Positions 17,926 through 26,289 of a stretch of DNA of 39,176 nt are shown here, piece by piece (position 1 is the first letter of the stretch; the number at the start of each line of letters is the position of its first letter). The DNA is taken from positions 1-39,176 of the forward strand of contig QZIW01000025.1 in assembly GCA_003604985.1 (NCBI GenBank), given 5' to 3'. The DNA is from Ammonifex sp. (GTDB taxonomy: Bacteria; Bacillota; Desulfotomaculia; Desulfotomaculales; Ammonificaceae). Below the pieces are notes generated by a model, which worked only from the letters and a program-made list of their open reading frames with translations, ran no database searches and was not told the origin of the DNA. The position numbers and the translations under genes are program-made.

Positions 17926-18202
17926 TCATTCTTCGTCCTTCCAGTTCCACCACTTGAGCAGTTCCTGGTCGTGCGTTTCGTTGGACGAGTAGTATACCGC
18001 ACAGCGGAAAACGTACAGCATGCAGCGGTCAACCCGCATACCTTTAAGGTCACAGAGCCGGAGGTAAAGTTCCTCCGGGTCTTCTTTTTTTTTCAGCTCC
18101 CGGACGGACCGGAATCCCAGATCCCAAAGGTCTTCCCCGATTTTCTCGCCAAACACCGGGAATTTGCCGCAGTTCTTTTAGGACAATTCGTTTTTGTTTC
18201 AC
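17926..18202 (-). pseudogene. Frameshifted Cdd1-family helix-hairpin-helix protein
   Basis: The second frame encodes EKIGEDLWDLGFRSVRELKK, EELYLRLCDLKG, VDRCMLYVFRCAVYY and the ending LLKWWNWKDEE. These are the hallmarks of the small 'pathogenicity locus' Cdd1 family, which contains a helix-hairpin-helix. The N-terminal part KQKRIVLKELRQIPGV is in another frame. One surplus base in the run near 18,149-18,154 separates them, and removal would give IPGVGEKIGEDL. GTG 18202 after GAGGGTGG is the likely start. The function of the family is unknown; a DNA-binding role is inferred from the HhH. Confidence 0.72.
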
Positions 18203-18242
18203 GCTCAAACCACCCTCACAAAGAAGACGCTCCACAACTTTA

Positions 18243-18734
18243 TTAAATAAATCTTTGCATCCAGATTACATCAAAGTCTCTGCCGTTCTTTTTACCCACG
18301 CGCTTAAAGCGCCCGCACTCAGCAAATCCGTTTTTCCGGTGGAAATTGAGGCTCGCTGCGTTAAGGGAGGAAATGCTTGCGAGAACCGTTTCCACGCCCA
18401 TTTTAGTTGCGTCCGAAAGCAAGGCCGTTAACAGTTTAGTTCCCAGACCTCTATTGCCGTAAGCCGGCATGATGAAGTAGGCCAGTTCCGCGGCCCTGTG
18501 GAATATGCTCCCGCCGTGGTATTTTCTCAGAAGCCCGAAACCGATTACTTGTGCTTCCGGTGACTCTATGACGTAAAATGAATCTCCGCGCGCCGTTTCT
18601 TTGAGGTACTCAAAGAAGCCGTAGCCGACTTTTTTCGCCGGGTAAGCCGCAAAACTGTATTCAACAAAATGATTAAAGATGTCTACTACCGCAGTCCGGT
18701 CCCCTTCGCTTAATTTCCTGATCCTAAAATCCAT
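18243..18734 (-). CDS. GNAT family N-acetyltransferase
   Basis: Acetyl-CoA-dependent acetyltransferase of the phosphinothricin/methionine-sulfoximine acetyltransferase-like branch. The start IRKLSEGDRTAVVDIFNHF is followed by VIGFGLLRKY and by AELAYFIMPAYGNRGLGTKL, the acetyl-CoA-binding motif A with a G-N-R-G-L-G variant. NAASLNFHRKNGFAECGRFK closes the fold. About 163 aa from ATG 18734, with GAGGGA upstream; a TTG two codons earlier is possible. The substrate cannot be told from sequence. It is intact although its neighbours on both sides are frameshifted. Confidence 0.85.
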   Translation of the reverse strand: MDFRIRKLSEGDRTAVVDIFNHFVEYSFAAYPAKKVGYGFFEYLKETARGDSFYVIESPEAQVIGFGLLRKYHGGSIFHRAAELAYFIMPAYGNRGLGTKLLTALLSDATKMGVETVLASISSLNAASLNFHRKNGFAECGRFKRVGKKNGRDFDVIWMQRFI

Positions 18735-18787
18735 TTCCAAATCCCTCTACACTCTCTCCATCGCTTTCACCCACGCGGCGTCCATTT

Positions 18788-18936
18788 TTAGGAGCCGGGT
18801 TTTTTGAGGTTTTCTTCCATAATCCAGCGGACATCTTTATCTTCACAGGCCGCCCACTTCTCCATCAGCTTTTTGCCCTTCTCCGGCGCGGCCGCTACTG
18901 CCTGAGCGCGGCGCGGTAACCGTCTATTTTACTCAT
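18788..18936 (-). pseudogene. Remnant of a small HEAT-repeat-like gene
   Basis: ATG 18936 starts MSKIDGYRAALRQ, then a stop. A shifted frame continues APEKGKKLMEKWAACEDKDV and RWIMEENLKK and stops at 18,788. The C-terminal wording resembles the end of HEAT-repeat/DNA-alkylation-repair-like proteins, but most of the body is missing. Probably an internally deleted gene. Confidence 0.45.
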
Positions 18937-18973
18937 GCGCAATCCCTTCTAAGTGCGCCCTGGACCATGTCAT

Positions 18974-19623
18974 CTAACGCAAGAAAGCTGCAAAGAAACA
19001 CATTGTGATAAAGATCCCCACTAAAGCGGCAATACCGCTTCTCAACCAGGAGGCATTTGCCGCTTTCCGGACGGCGAATGCAGTAAAAACGAACGCCCAG
19101 GCAAAGCCCACCCAAACGTAAGTGCCCCGAAACCACTTCCAGAAAGGATTGATCTGCGCTCCAACCGCCCAGGCATCGGGATAAAAAAAACGCGACCGAC
19201 GTTTCGGGGATCCACTTTACCAGCAAACAAGGCACGTATAACGAGAACCCAAGTACACTCAATATATCTTTAAAACCGCTTGCCGTAAACCGTTTGGACG
19301 CGATGAAACAGATCACCAGGCCTAGCAGCACCCAACCCGCTAATGCCACTGGTATAGTGAACAATATTTGCCCCAAGTAGTAGTTCTCTTTACTAATCGG
19401 CAAAAGGGGTTCGAAGGAAGGTTGCAAACTATTGATCATTAGAAAAATTGCGGTAATCGCGTACAAAAATCCGTAAAGAAATACGGAAGCGAAACCAAAC
19501 CACAGGTTTCTTTCCCGGAGGATTAACTCAAACGCCTTTGCTGGTTTGACTATAGTGGTATATCCAGGCGTGCAAGAGTTTCGTTAACGCTCCTGGGCTT
19601 TGGACATACTCGACTTTCGCCAT
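18974..19623 (-). pseudogene. Frameshifted Yip1-like membrane protein
   Basis: Reading across frames gives MAKVEYVQSPGALTKLLHAW from ATG 19623 (GAGAGG upstream). Then comes VKPAKAFELILRERNLWFGF and four to five membrane helices, ending in GIFITMCFFAAFLR at a stop at 18,974. Two breaks are needed: one near 19,565-19,570 and one at an A8 tract on the + strand (19,183-19,190), where seven bases would keep the frame. The P-A-K-A-F segment ahead of the helices is the usual Yip1-domain layout. It may be a true pseudogene or carry sequencing errors. Confidence 0.6.
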
Positions 19624-19649
19624 AAAGCGGACCTCTCAACTGTTCTGAA

Positions 19650-20087
19650 CTAGTCTTCTTTAGCCAGGTCAACCGCCCAGGAAGACAGTTTTTCACCGCT
19701 TCTGAACAGGACTCCTCTGCCCCTGTAATTACCGTCATCGATTTTGAGAAGGTACTCGCAGGCATAATACTGGCCGTCTTCCGACGCGGAGATGGAAATA
19801 ATCGAATCGTCAACAATGGAAAAAGCCCCAATCAGCACTCCCAGCGCGGGGTTGAAAGACTTCCAACTCGTGAAGTCCTTGCCCTCCGCGAAAGGCACGA
19901 TCTCGTACCTGTTCTGCAACTCAAGGCCGCTTTCGTCAAGCAGCCGCATGTACCCTTCGTTCACCCAGACTTCGGGCTCGTGGGTAATCGTGGTCTCGCC
20001 GTCCACAGGCACGGTGTTCCCGTCCGCGTCGGTGAACGTGCCTTTCGCGGTCCAGGTGGCTGGTTGAAAGAGAAAAGTGTGGTTCAT
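19650..20087 (-). CDS. Hypothetical protein, possibly calycin-like beta barrel
   Basis: 145 aa, acidic and rich in beta-type alternation (FSIVDDSIISISASEDGQYY, CEYLLKIDDGNYRGRGVLF), without signal peptide or membrane helix. The layout of an N-terminal ATWTAKGTFTDADGN strand pair and repeated strands is reminiscent of small lipocalin/calycin proteins, but I do not recognise a named family. ATG 20087 has a strong GGGAGGG upstream. The stop is 27 bp ahead of the broken Yip1-like gene, so the two were probably one operon. Confidence 0.7.
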   Translation of the reverse strand: MNHTFLFQPATWTAKGTFTDADGNTVPVDGETTITHEPEVWVNEGYMRLLDESGLELQNRYEIVPFAEGKDFTSWKSFNPALGVLIGAFSIVDDSIISISASEDGQYYACEYLLKIDDGNYRGRGVLFRSGEKLSSWAVDLAKED

Positions 20088-20524
20088 ATTCTGTTCCCTC
20101 CCTTGTGACGCCGGCTAACCCGTGATGGTCAGAACTCACGTAGAACCTTTTGGGAGGCAAGATATATTAGGCAAAAAAGTCTTTTCATAGAATTCTCTCC
20201 ATGCGTTTTACGGTTTAGATTCTTAAAGTAAAGGGTTAGCGCTCGAGGCGTGTCAAATCTTGTTTCGATTTCCCAACGCCTGCTTCGATTATTTCCACAA
20301 GGACGTTTTTTCCCCTTCTCTTTCTGAGGAAAGGATGGTAATAAGGGCGGAGACTTCACCGGGTTGCATTAGCAAACCGGCTATCAATCGACTTTCTTCA
20401 TTATGAAACTAATCGGTGTTCGAAACTAATCGGCGATGGGGTAGCGAAGACTTGCTTAAAACGTGTCGGCACGAAGAGGGAGGGGGCGATTACTCAGAAG
20501 ACGAAGGTTGGGAAAGCGTTGATA
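20088..20524. other. Intergenic region, no gene seen
   Basis: About 435 bp with no convincing gene. A possible 19-codon - strand peptide (MKRLFCLIYLAS...) near 20,130-20,190 has GAGAG upstream, but nothing supports it. A 12-bp direct repeat GAAACTAATCGG occurs at 20,405 and 20,422. It probably holds the promoter of the 20,087 gene. Confidence 0.35.
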
Positions 20525-21556
20525 CTATTCTTTTGTCTTAAACTCTCTCAACCGGGTGAATTCCACGAGGCGGTCCATCGTTTTCAGGGTAAACACCTTT
20601 CCGCGTGTGGCGAGCAGGAGTTTTTTCATGTCTTCGCGGCGGACGCCGAACCCGCGACCGGCGATGCAGGCGATAACCTCAAATTTGGGGGAGTCTTTTG
20701 GACGTCCTATCAGGCTAAGTTCGGCAAGGTGCTGGATGCGGGTTGCTTTGTCACGGGCCGTGCCGTCGTCTTCAGTCAGCTTGGCCTCGATGATAATCTG
20801 TGGGTTGAACTCGCTCGGGATGATGAAGTCGGGCGCCTGGTCAAACCCGGAGATGCGCTCCGCCCGCTTAGTTTTTCTGTAACTGATGCCCGCCTTGACA
20901 AGTACATCCTCGACGGCCGATTCCAGGCTGTTACCGACCAGTTCTGATACGGAGTCCCTGTGCCCGGCAAAAGGTCGCCCCAAAAAGCGCTCGTAAAGGA
21001 GCATTGCATAAGGTACCCCCATACCTGATACTGCTCTGATGGAGTCGGAGCCGTTACGGGTGTCAGCCTTATCCAGGCGATGGATCTTTTCCGCTCCGAC
21101 CTCGGGAACCGTTGAAACGAGTAGTTGACAGGCTGTCTCTACCAGGGCCTTTACCCGCTTCAGTGTAACGTCACTGTGGCGCAACGGGACAAAGGGCGCC
21201 ATGCGAATGCCGCGGTCCAATGAGCGAATAAATCCTTGACTCACATCTATACCTGTACGTTGCGTTGCGATGTAAGCCCATTCCGGCGGGGTAAATCCAA
21301 GCATGGTCCGAAGGACGATCAGGACCATCGGGGTTTCAAAGACAGCATTAATTACTGACCCTATGTTAGTATTTCTAAATCCGTTTGTTGCTTGTTTTAA
21401 GGATTCGTATCCTTGCTCAAATACAGGGTAATCTATAAACCCATCGCCTTTTGGCAGAACAAGAAACTCTGATTCAAGGCAGGAGAATATGGCCGTGACA
21501 AATGGGTCCAGGTTAGTTTGTACTTCAGGAAAAGCCACTTCAAAAGGGTATTTCAT
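20525..21556 (-). CDS. Predicted restriction endonuclease, PD-(D/E)XK fold
   Basis: 343-aa cytoplasmic protein translated just after the DNA methyltransferase. The C-terminal third has a PD-(D/E)XK-like core: an acidic helix (SLESAVEDVLVKAGISY, residues 210-226), then PDF (242-244), and IIIEAKL with E257 and K259. The N-terminal 200 residues show no motif I recognise and may recognise the target. ATG 21556 overlaps the methyltransferase stop by 17 bp and has GGAG upstream, which indicates translational coupling. An upstream TTG 21619 would extend it into the methyltransferase and is less likely. Context plus fold support a restriction enzyme; the specificity is unknown. Confidence 0.75.
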   Translation of the reverse strand: MKYPFEVAFPEVQTNLDPFVTAIFSCLESEFLVLPKGDGFIDYPVFEQGYESLKQATNGFRNTNIGSVINAVFETPMVLIVLRTMLGFTPPEWAYIATQRTGIDVSQGFIRSLDRGIRMAPFVPLRHSDVTLKRVKALVETACQLLVSTVPEVGAEKIHRLDKADTRNGSDSIRAVSGMGVPYAMLLYERFLGRPFAGHRDSVSELVGNSLESAVEDVLVKAGISYRKTKRAERISGFDQAPDFIIPSEFNPQIIIEAKLTEDDGTARDKATRIQHLAELSLIGRPKDSPKFEVIACIAGRGFGVRREDMKKLLLATRGKVFTLKTMDRLVEFTRLREFKTKE

Positions 21557-23750
21557 CCGTTTTTTCTCCGTAAACTGCTTGCTCTTCGCGGGCCACCCAG
21601 TTTTGCTGCCGGGGGGCAAGTGACAAGTCTTCAGAAAGATGCTGCTCTACGCCGGCCCAACCCCCCAGCCTTTCTATAGCTCGCGCAGCGAGTTTCTGCT
21701 TTTGTAACGTTGGCAGATTAATTTTCCAGCCTTTCCGCAGGTTCCAGATGGCCAAACGAACCAGATGTCCATAGGCGATGCAGCGGATGTCGCCGCGTGC
21801 CGGTTTGAGGTTCCCGGCCCGGAGGTAATCCAAGTCCTTCTGAACAAGTCCGGCGATCTCCTCGGGCTTCGAGACAATCATGTGTCTGGGGATAGAGCCG
21901 GTCAACCGGCATACAAAAACGGTATCCACCACCGATGAACCTGTCCCGTTGATGTGGATGGATGCGCTCATCTCCGACGGGCACGGGATTGAGGCGGAAC
22001 AAGTCAGCCCTGCATCGAGAATGGCCACTGTGATGGGTAAATACGCTTCTATTGTATTGTGGTGATATGTGAATACAAGCGGCGCTCCCGGTTTGAGGGC
22101 GCGGGCCATCTTGATAAACACGGCGGCCAGACCCTCGGTGAAATTATCAAGTCCGCGCTCCAATGTAGTGTTGCCGGTAAGTTCGTTTTCGTCCCTCGCG
22201 GAAGGCTTGTCGAAACACCCGTAAGCTTCAATAGCCAGCCTGCGCAACCAAACGTAACAGAAGTCCATTAATTCGGCATACTGGACATTAGCAAAGTAGG
22301 GCGGATCGGTTAATACCGCATCAAGGGAAGCGGGGGGTAAGTTGGAAAAAGTGGAACTACCACAGTATAGCTTAACTTCTCTCTTTTCCGTTTGACCAGA
22401 GACCTTGCGCTGCTGACCGATCCACTCGCCTATAATGGGCACCTGTACTTTACGCCCGCCTTGATGACGGACTTCGAAGGGGTTTTCACAGTAAGCTTTG
22501 GCGCGAGCATACTTTTCAACAATGTTGAGCCAGCCGCCACTGCCCACATTCAGGCCCCTTGTGCCATCGGTGATGCCGAGCAAATTTGATTCACACTGCA
22601 CCAGGCCGACCGGGAAACCATGGACAGAGAATATGTCGAGCGACTTCAGGGCCATCGTATCGTAGCGGCAGAGCATGTTTTGGTAACGAAGCAGGTCGGA
22701 AAGGTTTGTCGCCAACGCATTACGGACTGGTTCATCGGGATGCTCGGCTATAACCTGACAACTTAATTCCAGCCCCAGTAACTGGCGTTCGTTGAACATC
22801 TCCCGGTAGTGTCGATACCCCCAACGGTGAAGGCGGTCGGTTTCGTCACCGGGAGGTATTTCGTCGTCAGGTACAAAGTTAGGACGCAACAGAGCCCAAG
22901 CCGCGGCGGCGGCGGAGTATTTTGCCAAATCTTCCTCACTCGGTTTCTTGAAAAACCGGCCGCGGTGGCGGGGCTTACAGATGGGGCAATAATATTCAAT
23001 CGCGACCATGCGGTGTTGGGGTGCGCCGTTAGAAGCGTCCGGGTAATGGTTGGTTATGCCGCAACGAGGGCAAGCGCAACGGTTGCGACTCGCGGGTCCA
23101 GTAAGCTTTAAAGAAACCGTGCAGTTATGGCATGTCCCGGGGTTCTTCCGGTCTTCCACTTCGTTCAATTCGCCGCAAGCGGCGCACACGACAACATTTT
23201 TTGGGTGGCGCGTGTTGCCCGCGAGCAGGTAACCGGGAAATAGATCAAAGGTCTCGCCGCACCCGTTGCAACCCTGTGTTTTAACCCAGATGAAGTATTT
23301 GACATGGGTATCCGCAGAACCGCACTTCATGCACTTCGTCCGATAATAAAGCCCAACTTTTTTCTCCAGACATTCGTGGAGTCGGGACGCTGCTTCGCGG
23401 TAGGCCTTCAGATCAAGATGTTCAATTTCCTGGCGGACAATCCAATAGGCCATCGGATTGATGTCGTAACCGATTACATCGCAGCCTATGCGATTGGCTT
23501 CAATGAGGGGTGTTCCGCCACCCATAAAAGGATCGGCTATTTTTACTCCCCTAAGATTGTGGGCTTGGTAAAACGTTTCCCTCAGGTTGCCTTTGGTAAA
23601 TTCGGAGAGCAGAAGTCCGCGGAATAAAGTGCCGGGGCGTCTGGCAAACCATTTATGCACAGCGATAATAGGGCGGTAATTCTGTTGAATTTGCTTTTCG
23701 TGAAGAGCCAGATCCGCGATGAAAGGAATGTCGAAGGCTTTCTCGATCAT
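21540..23750 (-). CDS. DNA (N6-adenine/N4-cytosine) methyltransferase with zinc ribbons, DUF1156-like
   Basis: 736-aa amino-methyltransferase. SAM-binding motif I is DPFMGGGTP at residues 73-81 and the catalytic motif is TDPPY at 481-485. Motif I ahead of the catalytic motif is an alpha-like order. The N-terminal HKWFARRPGTLFRGLL resembles the W-A-R-R-P start of DUF1156-type methylases. The region between the motifs holds six CxxC pairs (140/143, 161/164, 189/192, 207/210, 227/230, 255/258), enough for about three zinc ribbons, plus a possible target-recognition domain. ATG 23750 has GGAGG seven bases upstream. With the overlapping endonuclease it forms a compact restriction-modification system. 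An inverted repeat CTCAG-GAATA-CTGAG (23,823-23,837) lies upstream. Confidence 0.88.
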   Translation of the reverse strand: MIEKAFDIPFIADLALHEKQIQQNYRPIIAVHKWFARRPGTLFRGLLLSEFTKGNLRETFYQAHNLRGVKIADPFMGGGTPLIEANRIGCDVIGYDINPMAYWIVRQEIEHLDLKAYREAASRLHECLEKKVGLYYRTKCMKCGSADTHVKYFIWVKTQGCNGCGETFDLFPGYLLAGNTRHPKNVVVCAACGELNEVEDRKNPGTCHNCTVSLKLTGPASRNRCACPRCGITNHYPDASNGAPQHRMVAIEYYCPICKPRHRGRFFKKPSEEDLAKYSAAAAAWALLRPNFVPDDEIPPGDETDRLHRWGYRHYREMFNERQLLGLELSCQVIAEHPDEPVRNALATNLSDLLRYQNMLCRYDTMALKSLDIFSVHGFPVGLVQCESNLLGITDGTRGLNVGSGGWLNIVEKYARAKAYCENPFEVRHQGGRKVQVPIIGEWIGQQRKVSGQTEKREVKLYCGSSTFSNLPPASLDAVLTDPPYFANVQYAELMDFCYVWLRRLAIEAYGCFDKPSARDENELTGNTTLERGLDNFTEGLAAVFIKMARALKPGAPLVFTYHHNTIEAYLPITVAILDAGLTCSASIPCPSEMSASIHINGTGSSVVDTVFVCRLTGSIPRHMIVSKPEEIAGLVQKDLDYLRAGNLKPARGDIRCIAYGHLVRLAIWNLRKGWKINLPTLQKQKLAARAIERLGGWAGVEQHLSEDLSLAPRQQNWVAREEQAVYGEKTDEIPF

Positions 23751-23926
23751 CGTAGTCCTCCAAGAGAATCCACGATTGTTAATCTTCTACTTCGACTGTG
23801 GTTATCCTTTTTTATCGAATTACTCAGGAATACTGAGGAGCGGATAAACCATCCCGCCTTTTTCCAGCAATATTTGAATTAACGGGGGGAAGCTTATAGA
23901 TAGCTACTTTGAAGGTGTTGAGCGCA

Positions 23927-24496
23927 ATGAGAAAGTTCACGGACCGCATCACCCTGGGAGCATTATGCGGATTGCTTGCGGGTGTCCCGCCCAAAATGTT
24001 TAACGCCCTGGAATATCATAAGGGTCTGACGGACGAGCGGTACAGCCAGACCGCTTCAAGTGTTCTCTTGCCGCGGACCGCGGCGATGTCGCATTCCACG
24101 GGAAGCAAAATCATAGCCGCGCTTGTAAACAACACCGTAGTTGGTGTTTCGGGAGTGATAATCGCTTATCTCCTCTCGCTATCGGGCCGTGACAGGGCGG
24201 TGATGAAAGGCGCATTCTTTGGCGCGGTGGAATGGATCTTCATCTGGGGTTTGGCCGGCAGGCTGGGACTCAAAGTGATGAGTAGAAAGCCTCTAACGCA
24301 CATTTTGAGCTTCATCGACCACGTGATGTTCGGCGCCGGCACCGCCGCACTTGTATCCAGATTGGGGGACGACAGCCTGTTCCCCGATACCGGGACCTTG
24401 GCCCCCGGCGAAAAACTTCCGCTCGCATCAAATTCTCCGCAGCGACTGTGGCTCCGCCGGAAAAGACCCGGGGAACGGCTGAAAGGCTCGGCATGA
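23927..24496 (+). CDS. Membrane protein of unknown function
   Basis: About 189 aa. The N-terminus (RITLGALCGLLAGVPPKMFN) starts a first hydrophobic helix; three more follow (VVGVSGVIIAYLLSL, GAFFGAVEWIFIWGLAG and VMFGAGTAALVSRLG). The C-terminus is basic (LRRKRPGERLKGSA). I prefer ATG 23927 with GAAGGTG nine bases upstream; TTG 23909 is possible. No family is recognised. It is divergent from the restriction-modification genes and convergent with the MATE gene. Confidence 0.6.
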   Translation: MRKFTDRITLGALCGLLAGVPPKMFNALEYHKGLTDERYSQTASSVLLPRTAAMSHSTGSKIIAALVNNTVVGVSGVIIAYLLSLSGRDRAVMKGAFFGAVEWIFIWGLAGRLGLKVMSRKPLTHILSFIDHVMFGAGTAALVSRLGDDSLFPDTGTLAPGEKLPLASNSPQRLWLRRKRPGERLKGSA

Positions 24497-24541
24497 GACG
24501 GTGTCTTAACCAATTCAGCAAGTTTTCAACGGTTCTGTCTG

Positions 24542-25969
24542 CTACAAAGGCAGCGGCGCGCTGGGCTCAATAACCCGCATGGACTTCCATTTGCCGCCGA
24601 GGAACCGGAAGAGAAAGGCCAGGCCGAGGACGACGATATAAGCCGACGCGATGTACCAGCCGGCATAGAGCCCCTTGTGGAGCAGGACAATGGCCACGTA
24701 GCTGGGAGCGACGAGACCGGCCAGCGACAGGACGACCATCATACGCATCACGAAGTGGGTATCGCCGGCGCCCTTGACGGCCGAGGCGAAAATCAGGTTC
24801 ATGGTATCGAACAGCGAATACACCGCGACAAAACGCAGCAGGACGACCACGAGACTCCGGATGGCCTCGAAGCTTTCCGGGTCGGCGTTGGCGGCAAAAG
24901 GCAGGATGAAGATGGAGGGCGCGAACACGTACAGCAGTGAAATCGCGGCCATGTAGCAGAAGGTCACGTGAAACCCGGAATACGTGCTCCGCGCGGCAAT
25001 CTCGGGGCGTTCCCTCCCAAGGTACTGCCCCACCAGCACCGAGACGGCGATGGCGCAACCCAGCATGGGCATGAACGCAACGGTGTTGATGTTGAAGGCG
25101 ATGTTCGTGGCGGCGAGGCTTGTGGTCCCCAGGGAGCCCATAATCAGAATGAACCCGGTGAACCCGGCGATGTCCACCAGGAAGTTTACCCCGTTAGGAA
25201 GGCCGAACCGGAGTATCCGCCCAAGCAGCGGCCAGTTCACCTGCCATTTCAGACTGCAGTACCTCTTTTTGTAAGCCCTGTTTGAAATCAGCAAGAGCAG
25301 CAACATAAAAGTGAAACACCCGGAAAGGACGGTGGCCACAGCGGCCCCCTTGATGCCCCAACCGGGGAACCCCCAGCGGCCGAAAATCAGGCAGTAGTCG
25401 AGGACCACATTTACCGCCGTTCCGGCAATGTTTACCCACATCAGCGTCCAGGTTTTTCCCCGGCCGGCGTAAAACGCCGATAGCGCGGCGGTCGCGAGCG
25501 CCGGGAAAGAGCCCAGGCAAAGTATCTTGAAGTAAACGACCTCGTTTTGAAGGATTGCCGCCTCGTGCCCGATCAGTTCAAAAATCCGGCGCGAGAAGGG
25601 CGCGACGGCTAGCAGAACCAGGCCGCCGACCAGCGAAATGTATACGCCCTGCCAAACGGTGGGGCCGATCATTTTGTGCCTTTCCGCCCCGTAGTACTGG
25701 GCGACGAACGTATCCACGTAAGTCACAGTGCCTAGAAACATGCAAACGATCGTAAAGTTAAGCATCCCGGCCGGCATAGCGGCGGCAACGGCCTCCGGGG
25801 AGTGCCACGTCAGGAACATTCGGTCGACGAACTGCTGCACAGACCACATCCCGGTGGCCAGGATGAGGGGAACCGCGATGATCAAAAACTCCCTGTACCC
25901 GCCCTCGCACGACCAGCGCCGGAAAAAGAAGCTATAGGTTTTCGTGAGTATTGCCGTGTTATTGGCCAT
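24542..25969 (-). CDS. MATE family multidrug/cation efflux transporter
   Basis: 475 aa with about twelve hydrophobic helices, in two six-helix halves typical of the MATE fold. Family landmarks are the start YREFLIIAVPLILATGMWSV and QQFVDRMFLT, the AGRGKTWTLMWVN segment after helix 5, NVVLDYCLIFGRWGFPGWGI, and PMLGCAIAVSVLVGQYLG at the start of the second half. MATE proteins export cationic drugs or metabolites in exchange for Na+ or H+; the substrate cannot be predicted. ATG 25969 is the only good start, with a weak AAGG upstream. A stand-alone gene. Confidence 0.9.
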   Translation of the reverse strand: MANNTAILTKTYSFFFRRWSCEGGYREFLIIAVPLILATGMWSVQQFVDRMFLTWHSPEAVAAAMPAGMLNFTIVCMFLGTVTYVDTFVAQYYGAERHKMIGPTVWQGVYISLVGGLVLLAVAPFSRRIFELIGHEAAILQNEVVYFKILCLGSFPALATAALSAFYAGRGKTWTLMWVNIAGTAVNVVLDYCLIFGRWGFPGWGIKGAAVATVLSGCFTFMLLLLLISNRAYKKRYCSLKWQVNWPLLGRILRFGLPNGVNFLVDIAGFTGFILIMGSLGTTSLAATNIAFNINTVAFMPMLGCAIAVSVLVGQYLGRERPEIAARSTYSGFHVTFCYMAAISLLYVFAPSIFILPFAANADPESFEAIRSLVVVLLRFVAVYSLFDTMNLIFASAVKGAGDTHFVMRMMVVLSLAGLVAPSYVAIVLLHKGLYAGWYIASAYIVVLGLAFLFRFLGGKWKSMRVIEPSAPLPL

Positions 25970-26166
25970 TAATCCGTAGACCTTCCGGTTTGTTAGCGAT
26001 TTAGCCCTATCTAATGCGGGCTCGGCATTATGAGTATAGCAAAAATAAGCGGCAGTGTCGTAACGATTTGCCGTCCGCTGCCTGACAACTGGAACAACGG
26101 TTGGAGGCCGATTGAATTTCCATCAACTCCCACCCATAATCTTGTTTTTACAAAAACTTCTGTGCC

Positions 26167-26193
26167 CGCCGAAAATCGGCGTTTTTTGTTTTT
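26167..26193 (+). terminator. Rho-independent terminator on + strand with no obvious upstream gene
   Basis: Perfect stem CGCCGA with TCGGCG around AAA, then T6, G and T5. The only upstream + strand gene ends at 24,496, behind the - strand MATE gene. The region 25,970-26,166 may therefore encode a small RNA; it contains a GGCAG/CTGCC pair around 26,055-26,085. Confidence 0.7.
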
Positions 26194-26207
26194 CAATTAA
26201 TTTTAAA

Positions 26208-26236
26208 GTATAAACAAAAATGGCCGCGGCAATAAT
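26208..26236 (+). promoter_or_regulatory. Sigma-F promoter of sigG
   Basis: GTATA (26,208-26,212), 15 bases, then GGCAATAAT (26,228-26,236). This fits the sigma-F consensus GYATA-N15/16-GGNNANANT exactly. sigG is a known sigma-F target in Bacillus. The start point would be about 26,243. Confidence 0.72.
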
Positions 26237-26289
26237 GACAATCGAAGAGTCGCATAAAAAAAAGGGATGCGAAGGGGGCGGAGCAGGTT

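Noticed and set aside
17513-17953. - strand frame of 146 codons
   Set aside because: Pro/Arg-rich text without motifs that overlaps the Cdd1-like end and the next gene's start; it looks like a shadow.
20405-20433. Direct repeat GAAACTAATCGG, two copies
   Set aside because: Only two short copies without a gene or mirror structure; not enough for an attachment site or iteron.
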